Origin: Oscillospiraceae bacterium
GTDB lineage: Bacteria > Bacillota_A > Clostridia > Oscillospirales > Oscillospiraceae
Assembly: GCA_017537045.1 (NCBI GenBank)
Contig: JAFYLN010000065.1
Coordinates: 1 to 9,530 of the forward strand
Length of the DNA: 9,530 nucleotides
Direction of reading: 5' to 3'
This document shows positions 5,140 through 9,530 of the stretch, one piece after another. The notes beneath the pieces were generated by a model, which saw only the letters and a list, made by a program, of their open reading frames with translations, made no database searches and had not been told where the DNA came from. The position numbers were made by a program, and so were the translations under genes. Every line of letters starts with the position of its first letter. The stretch's first letter is position 1.

Positions 5140-6504
5140 TTATTTTGAGGTGGGGAAAGTAATCTCAATTCTACATCCCTGGTTTTCAGCACCAGCCAGT
5201 ACCACAGAACCATTGTGTGCTTCAACAATCTGGCGCACGATCAGCAAACCCAGCCCATGTCGAAGATTCAGACACTCATCCGTACTGTTCATATAGTGCG
5301 GTTTTTGCTCCAGTTCCTTTATTTGCTCCGGGGACAACCCACATCCGTTGTCCTCAACGATAAGTGAAATGGCATCCTCAGAACAATCCAGGGTCAGTCT
5401 GATGTCACAGCCCTGGAGATTATGCTGGATGCTGTTTTGAACCAAGTTGTTGATGGCCCTTGTAATAAGACGGGCATCACACTCCAGCATTGCCATTTCT
5501 GCGTCCGGGGCAATATCCACCTCAACCGTATGTGCTTCGGAAATATTCGCATTCAGCAGTTCCGCAGCATAGGAGCGAATAAGCTTTGATAAACGGACAG
5601 GCTCTTTATGAAGTGGCTGCATATCGTATTCCAACTGTGATACCAAGTTCAGATCCTGTACAAGCTCCTTGATCTTGATGCTCTGCTGGCGAATAATCCC
5701 GGCTTGTTCCTGAATCATACCGTTTGCCGATTCATCCGTTGAAATACGGTCAGCATATCCCATAATCATGGAAAGAGGAGTGCGAATATCATGGGATACA
5801 CCACTGATCCAGTTCGCACGGGCTTCATTTTGCCTGCTCAGTATCAGAGATGCTTTGTTGACACTCTCGGCCACTTCGGATAGTTCACCATAAACATGGA
5901 GCGATACGGGCTTACCCTCTGCCAGCGTTCCAACAGCAGCAATGATTGGCTCAGTATTCTTGATAATTTTCCGTTTGGAAAAGTAGTAGCCTGCGAACAA
6001 GAGCAGCGAATCCATCGCCAGTATTCCGGTGATAAAAACAGGCAGCTTCTTGATAAGCTGAATGGGATAATAGTTGCTGGTCAGCTTTGTGTAGCTGTCC
6101 TTTGGGTATCCCAATACCAGCAGGCCATCCTCCGTATTCCAGACAAAGACCGGATAATCCTCGATGTAGCCTTTGGAAAACAACGCAACATCCTGGACGG
6201 TGTAGCTTTCCGGTACTTCCTCCGGTAAATCGTATGTCCAGTAGCTCTGACCATCAGGGCGCAGATAGATCGCCCAAATGTTATTTTCCTTTAGCATCTG
6301 TGCTGCATCCTCGGACAGCCCCGTTGTTGTGGATGCTGCGGCTGTCATTTCCAGCATGGAGCGTGGGGCGGTATCTCCATAGTCCTCACGAAAGGTATTA
6401 TAGAATACTGTGCCGAACACAATCACATTGAGGAATACCATCACCAGTATAAATCCCATGAAGGACGCCAGATGTTTTGATAAATATGCTCCAAATGATT
6501 TCAT
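5140..6504 (-). CDS. Membrane sensor histidine kinase, 454 aa
   Basis: This is the sensor of a two-component system in the cytoplasmic membrane; it would autophosphorylate on His and pass the phosphate to the regulator encoded just upstream. Membrane segments lie at about residues 13-36 and 153-174, enclosing an extracytoplasmic sensor domain of about 115 residues with several aromatic and acidic positions. A HAMP-like linker follows (about 175-228), then the H-box V-S-H238-D-I-R-T-P, the N-box NNLVQNSIQHN at 352-362, G1 DNGCGL at 385-390 and G2 HGLGL at 416-420, so all catalytic parts are present. ATG at 6504 is four bases after the regulator stop, with AGGAAG upstream, so the genes are coupled. 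Divergence from a LanFEG/CprABC-type transporter suggests that it senses lantibiotics or similar cationic peptides; this comes from context and is not proved by the sensor sequence. Confidence 0.93.
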   Translation of the reverse strand: MKSFGAYLSKHLASFMGFILVMVFLNVIVFGTVFYNTFREDYGDTAPRSMLEMTAAASTTTGLSEDAAQMLKENNIWAIYLRPDGQSYWTYDLPEEVPESYTVQDVALFSKGYIEDYPVFVWNTEDGLLVLGYPKDSYTKLTSNYYPIQLIKKLPVFITGILAMDSLLLFAGYYFSKRKIIKNTEPIIAAVGTLAEGKPVSLHVYGELSEVAESVNKASLILSRQNEARANWISGVSHDIRTPLSMIMGYADRISTDESANGMIQEQAGIIRQQSIKIKELVQDLNLVSQLEYDMQPLHKEPVRLSKLIRSYAAELLNANISEAHTVEVDIAPDAEMAMLECDARLITRAINNLVQNSIQHNLQGCDIRLTLDCSEDAISLIVEDNGCGLSPEQIKELEQKPHYMNSTDECLNLRHGLGLLIVRQIVEAHNGSVVLAGAENQGCRIEITFPTSK

Positions 6505-6508
6505 GGCG

Positions 6509-7210
6509 TCACTTCCTTGCGTTCAGCTTATAGCCCAATCCCTTGACCGTAATCAAGGAAACAGGCTTTGACGGATCTGCTTCGATTTTCTCACGGACAC
6601 GGCGCACATGAGCGTTCAGGCTGTTTTCATATCCGAATGGATTGTCACCCCAAAGTGCTTCGCAAAGGGCATCCATGGTTACGATCTTGCCCGCATTTCT
6701 TGCCAGCGTTTCCAGTAATGCGTGTTCCTTTGCGGTCAGCGGAATGACCTCACCGCCCTTGTTCACTTCGGCACGGCTGAAATCAATCGTGCATCCATCC
6801 AACACAAGAACAGGTGCGTCTGCTTTATAGGAACGGCGCAGAACGGCATAGATTCGCAACAGAAGTTCCTGGGGCAAAAAAGGCTTGGAGATATAATCAT
6901 CTGCGCCCAGCCCAAGCCCGGACAGTTTATCATTAGCAGCGTCCTTTGCGGTCAGAAAAATAATCGGCACATCCGTAAATTCACGAAGCTGCTTCGACAG
7001 GGAGAAACCATCTCCGTCGGGCAGCATCACATCCAGAATAGCAATATCCGGTTTCTGCTCCTTTGCAGCTGTAACTGCATCATTGCAGTTTTGCGCCGTG
7101 ACGATACTCACAAACCCGGCATCCTTCAAAATACTGCATACCATCTTCAGCAGCTCCGGCTCGTCATCAACCAACAGGAGCTTTTTATTATGTAAAAATG
7201 AGTTATCCAT
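6509..7210 (-). CDS. OmpR/PhoB-family response regulator, 233 aa
   Basis: This is the cytoplasmic transcription regulator paired with the downstream kinase. The receiver domain (about residues 8-122) has the acidic pair in LLLVDDEPE, the phospho-acceptor Asp in IAILDVMLPDGDG (Asp at about 57), the switch Thr in IIFLTAKD and the conserved Lys in YISKPF. The C-terminal winged helix (about 135-232) has PLTAKEHALLETLARNAGKI, then the recognition part NSLNAHVRRVREKIE and the wing TVKGLGYKL. ATG at 7210 is chosen because GGAGGT (7218-7223) is seven bases upstream; the longer reading back to 7330 would run through the promoter and the intergenic repeats. An extended -10 promoter lies at 7233-7241. 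The likely target is the divergent transporter operon, through the direct repeat at 7273-7293, with possible autoregulation. Confidence 0.95.
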   Translation of the reverse strand: MDNSFLHNKKLLLVDDEPELLKMVCSILKDAGFVSIVTAQNCNDAVTAAKEQKPDIAILDVMLPDGDGFSLSKQLREFTDVPIIFLTAKDAANDKLSGLGLGADDYISKPFLPQELLLRIYAVLRRSYKADAPVLVLDGCTIDFSRAEVNKGGEVIPLTAKEHALLETLARNAGKIVTMDALCEALWGDNPFGYENSLNAHVRRVREKIEADPSKPVSLITVKGLGYKLNARK

Positions 7211-7224
7211 TTCCATTACCTCCG

Positions 7225-7242
7225 GTGATTTTATTATATCAC
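7225..7242 (-). promoter_or_regulatory. Extended -10 promoter of the two-component operon
   Basis: On the minus strand TGATATAAT (7241-7233) is an extended -10 with a perfect TATAAT. No good -35 is seen, which fits the extended type. The start point would be near 7226, leaving a very short leader before GGAGGT. GTGAT (7225-7229) and ATCAC (7238-7242) form a 5-bp inverted repeat around the -10, a possible operator, though weak as evidence. Confidence 0.6.
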
Positions 7243-7272
7243 AGCGTATCCACTTTTCATCTGTTTCCGGGA

Positions 7273-7293
7273 AAAAGTAAGGTAAAAGTAAGG
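7273..7293 (+). promoter_or_regulatory. Direct-repeat operator, likely response-regulator binding site
   Basis: AAAAGTAAGG occurs twice without mismatch (7273-7282 and 7284-7293), with an 11-bp period, one helical turn. OmpR/PhoB-type regulators bind as head-to-tail dimers to just this kind of tandem site. It lies between the divergent operons, 63 bases before the transporter ATPase start and about 35 bases upstream of the -10 of the regulator gene, so it could serve both. No convincing -10/-35 pair for the transporter operon was found, as expected for an activator-dependent promoter. Confidence 0.65.
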
Positions 7294-7355
7294 ACAGGAG
7301 AATGTGGGTGTCAGGTTGGTGCTGTACCATAGAAACATCGAAAGGAGATGTTTTT

Positions 7356-8120
7356 ATGGACTACATCATTACAACGGAACAGCTGACGAAAAAATACAAG
7401 AACTTCACTTCCGTCAACAATGTTTTCCTCCACATCCGAAAGGGCAGCATCTATGGCTTTCTCGGCCCTAACGGTGCAGGTAAATCCACCACCATGAAGA
7501 TGTTACTGGGCTTGACCGCCCCGACGAATGGCAGCTTTGTCATTGACGGAAAGACCTTCCCCAATGACCGCATCGCCATTCTGAAAGAAATCGGTTCTTT
7601 TATTGAATCGCCCTCTTTCTATGCAAATCTGACAGGCAGGGAAAACCTGGACATTATCCGCAGAATTTTAGGTCTGCCTAAAAGCGCAGTAGACGATGCT
7701 CTGGAGCTGGTCGGCCTGACTGAGTTCGGTGACCGCCTTGCAAAGAAGTATTCACTGGGCATGAAGCAACGTCTGGGGCTTGCGGGGGCGCTTCTGGGCA
7801 GACCGCCGATCCTGATTCTGGATGAACCGACCAATGGCCTTGACCCGTCCGGTATTCATGAGATCCGCAACCTCGTAAAATCTTTGCCCGACCTCTATGA
7901 CTGCACGGTTTTGATTGTCTCCCATATGCTGTCGGAGATCGAACTGATCGCAGATGACATCGGCATTCTCAATCATGGACGCTTACTCTTTGAAGGCAGT
8001 CTGGACGAGCTGCGCCAGAACGCACAGCAGGCCGGGTTTGCCGCTGACAATCTGGAGGATATGTTCCTCTCGATGGTGGAAAAAGACAATGCAGTCAGAA
8101 AACAGAGGGCAAAATTATGA
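7356..8120 (+). CDS. Lantibiotic-immunity-type ABC transporter ATP-binding protein, 254 aa
   Basis: This is the nucleotide-binding subunit of an exporter with the two permeases that follow; in LanFEG/CprABC systems such a pump expels lantibiotics from the membrane. Walker A GPNGAGKST is at 37-45, signature YSLGMKQRL at 132-140, Walker B ILILDEPTNGLDP at 152-164, and the H-loop His is at 190. Where most ABC ATPases have the Q-loop glutamine, this one has SFIESPSFY with Glu84; that E-loop is a described hallmark of LanF proteins and favours the lantibiotic class over drug or general exporters. ATG at 7356 is used because AAAGGAG (7341-7347) lies eight bases before it; an in-frame start at 7302 has no such site. 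The stop overlaps the next start in ATGA (8117-8120). The gene would be induced through the repeat at 7273-7293. Confidence 0.94.
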   Translation: MDYIITTEQLTKKYKNFTSVNNVFLHIRKGSIYGFLGPNGAGKSTTMKMLLGLTAPTNGSFVIDGKTFPNDRIAILKEIGSFIESPSFYANLTGRENLDIIRRILGLPKSAVDDALELVGLTEFGDRLAKKYSLGMKQRLGLAGALLGRPPILILDEPTNGLDPSGIHEIRNLVKSLPDLYDCTVLIVSHMLSEIELIADDIGILNHGRLLFEGSLDELRQNAQQAGFAADNLEDMFLSMVEKDNAVRKQRAKL

Positions 8121-8842
8121 ACGAACTCGCTATTGAATTGCGCAAAGAAAAGCGGACAGGCGTCATTCCCGTTCTGCTGGCTGTCGGTGTGTTGGGCGCA
8201 GCTTACGCTTTCCTCAACTTTATGATTCGAAAAGACACTTTGCTGAATCTGCCCCTGGAACCAATGGATGTTCTGCTGACCCAGCTCTACGGTATGATTA
8301 TGGTTCTGAATATGTTTGGCATTATCGTCGCTGCCTGCATGATCTACAACATGGAGTTCAAGGGAAATGCCGTCAAGAAAATGTATATGCTCCCTATGAG
8401 TGTTCCGGGGATGTATCTCTGCAAGTTCTTGATCCTGACCGTGCTGCTTGTCGCAGCCATTGTATTGCAGAATCTGGCTCTGATGAAAATTGGCATGACA
8501 GATCTGCCGCAGGGGACTTTTGAAATGGATACGCTTATCCGGTTTGCTGCTTACTCCTTTATCACTTCCATGCCGGTTCTGTCCTTTATGCTGCTGATTT
8601 CCTCCCGCTTTGAAAATATGTGGGTTCCTCTGGGCGTGGGCGTTGCCGGTTTTCTGAGCGGCATGGCTCTGGCAAATTCAGAAGCGGCGTTTTTGATGGT
8701 GCATCCGTTTGTAGTGATGCTGAAGCCCGCAGTCGCTATGAGCGCCCAGCCAGACGCAATGGTTACGGTTATCGCTTTGCTTGAAACAGTCATGTTTCTT
8801 GCCATTGGGCTGTGGATGGCAAAGCATCTTCGTTATGAGTAA
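8117..8842 (+). CDS. ABC transporter permease, LanE/MutE-like, 241 aa
   Basis: This is the first membrane subunit of the peptide-resistance transporter. About six hydrophobic helices are visible: residues 16-36, 55-77, 99-121, 138-161, 169-186 and 213-235. A short basic N-terminus (MNELAIELRKEKR) precedes the first helix, as in the MutE/EpiE-type permeases. FKGNAVKKMYMLPMS (81-95) after helix two matches the coupling loop usual in the family, where the permease touches the ATPase. The start overlaps the ATPase stop by four bases with AGAGGG seven bases before it, so translation is coupled. The family call rests on topology, size and operon context more than on individual residues. Confidence 0.88.
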   Translation: MNELAIELRKEKRTGVIPVLLAVGVLGAAYAFLNFMIRKDTLLNLPLEPMDVLLTQLYGMIMVLNMFGIIVAACMIYNMEFKGNAVKKMYMLPMSVPGMYLCKFLILTVLLVAAIVLQNLALMKIGMTDLPQGTFEMDTLIRFAAYSFITSMPVLSFMLLISSRFENMWVPLGVGVAGFLSGMALANSEAAFLMVHPFVVMLKPAVAMSAQPDAMVTVIALLETVMFLAIGLWMAKHLRYE

Positions 8843-8855
8843 GGGGGGATCTGAA

Positions 8856-9530
8856 ATGCGTTTTAGTGAATTGCTCAGAATTGAGTTTATGAAAGTGAAG
8901 CGTTCCAAGATCGTACCGCTGATCTTCATCGCTCCGCTGTTGGTGGTCATCTCCGGGATCGCTAATTTAAGCAGTTATTTCACACCGGAGTACACAAATG
9001 CGTGGCCTGCCATGTTTATTCAGAGTGCGCTGGTCTATGCCTATTACCTGCTGCCGTTCAGTATGATCGTGGTCTGTGTGATGATCGCAGGCCGGGAGAC
9101 CGGAAACAACGGCATTTTGAAAATGCTTGCCCTGCCGGTAAGCCGGTATGCTCTGTCCCTGGCGAAGTTTTGTGTGCTGGCGTTCTGTCTGCTCATGGAA
9201 ATGGTCGTATTCCTTGTGGTATTCGTCATTGCTGGACTGGTTGCCACACAGACCATGGGAATCACAGAAACATTGCCTATTCTCTATCTGCTCAAATGGT
9301 GCATCGGGTTATTCCTGACCATGCTGCCATGCGTAGCAGCTATGTGGGCAATCACGGTGCTGTTTGAAAAGCCACTTTTCTCCGTGGGCGTGAATCTGCT
9401 TCTGGTCATCCCCGGTGTCCTGGTAGCAAACACGCCGCTTTGGATCGCATATCCCTATTGTTACAGCGGATATTTGGTGTCCTGCTCTCTGCACGATTTC
9501 ACAGCGGAAACATCAGATGCAGCATTTTCG
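8856..9530 (+). CDS. ABC transporter permease, LanG/MutG-like, 225 residues, cut by right edge
   Basis: This is the second membrane subunit. The frame starts MRFSELLRIEFMKVKRSKIV and stays open for exactly 225 codons to the last base, so only the end is missing (the family is usually about 240-260 aa). The N-terminus has the same pattern as the preceding permease: a short basic helix, then a membrane segment at about 19-37. Further hydrophobic segments lie at about 57-77, 104-131, 143-167 and 172-190. Between the second and third is GRETGNNGILKMLALPVS (about 79-96), the family-type coupling loop. ATG at 8856 has a run of six G (8843-8848) seven bases upstream and follows the previous stop by 13 bases. 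It was found by direct translation, because the reading frame has no stop in the window. Confidence 0.88.
   Translation, partial: MRFSELLRIEFMKVKRSKIVPLIFIAPLLVVISGIANLSSYFTPEYTNAWPAMFIQSALVYAYYLLPFSMIVVCVMIAGRETGNNGILKMLALPVSRYALSLAKFCVLAFCLLMEMVVFLVVFVIAGLVATQTMGITETLPILYLLKWCIGLFLTMLPCVAAMWAITVLFEKPLFSVGVNLLLVIPGVLVANTPLWIAYPYCYSGYLVSCSLHDFTAETSDAAFS

Noticed and set aside
7211..7330. N-terminal extension of the response regulator to the ATG at 7330
   Set aside because: It would translate through the TATAAT promoter and the direct repeats, and the first receiver strand begins only after the Met at 7210, which has a proper GGAGGT.
7302..7355. Earlier in-frame start for the transporter ATPase
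   Set aside because: There is no ribosome binding site at 7302, while ATG at 7356 has AAAGGAG and gives the usual LanF N-terminus.
1..9530. CRISPR array, tRNA, rRNA, insertion sequence, integrase or attachment site
   Set aside because: No regularly spaced repeats, cloverleaf, transposase or recombinase motifs, or duplicated ends were seen on either strand.

Overview
The window reads as a piece of an integrative/mobilizable element from a gut-type Firmicute of the Clostridia (a Ruminococcaceae/Lachnospiraceae-like host). The assignment rests on the MobC plus relaxase pair, the strong AGGAGG-type ribosome binding sites, the intermediate GC content and the lantibiotic-type transporter. Species cannot be told from the sequence, and no integrase or element end is visible.

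Left part (1-2477, all minus strand): a relaxase running off the left edge, mobC overlapping its start, then about 450 bases without a credible gene but packed with inverted repeats, which is the best candidate for the transfer origin. Upstream of that lie a small protein of unknown function (97 aa) and a 66-aa excisionase-type helix-turn-helix protein. Each of these two small genes sits directly behind an intrinsic-terminator-like hairpin, with no room for a promoter in between.

Middle part (2585-5070, minus strand): a two-gene unit consisting of a 315-aa protein with a C-terminal sigma-70-region-4-like HTH, followed 12 bases later by a 450-aa ABC/AAA-class ATPase. The ATPase has intact nucleotide-binding motifs and a C-terminal R-N-x3-H motif of the kind seen in HEPN ribonucleases. 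It is clearly more AT-rich than its neighbours. A promoter candidate lies upstream and a terminator downstream, so the pair looks like a self-contained cargo module. It is the best candidate here for an undescribed defence-type system, but that is inference.

Right part (5089-9530): a histidine kinase/response regulator operon (minus strand) ending in a strong terminator, divergent from an ABC transporter operon (plus strand). The transporter consists of an ATPase with a glutamate in place of the Q-loop glutamine (the 'E-loop' of LanF proteins) and two membrane permeases, the second cut by the right edge. This is the layout of lantibiotic or antimicrobial-peptide resistance loci such as LanFEG and Clostridioides CprABC-CprRK. 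In the divergent intergenic space a perfect 10-bp direct repeat with 11-bp period is a likely response-regulator binding site. The probable circuit is: the kinase senses a peptide at the envelope, the regulator is phosphorylated and binds the repeat, and the transporter is induced and removes the peptide from the membrane. No lantibiotic structural or modification gene is present, so this looks like resistance and not production.
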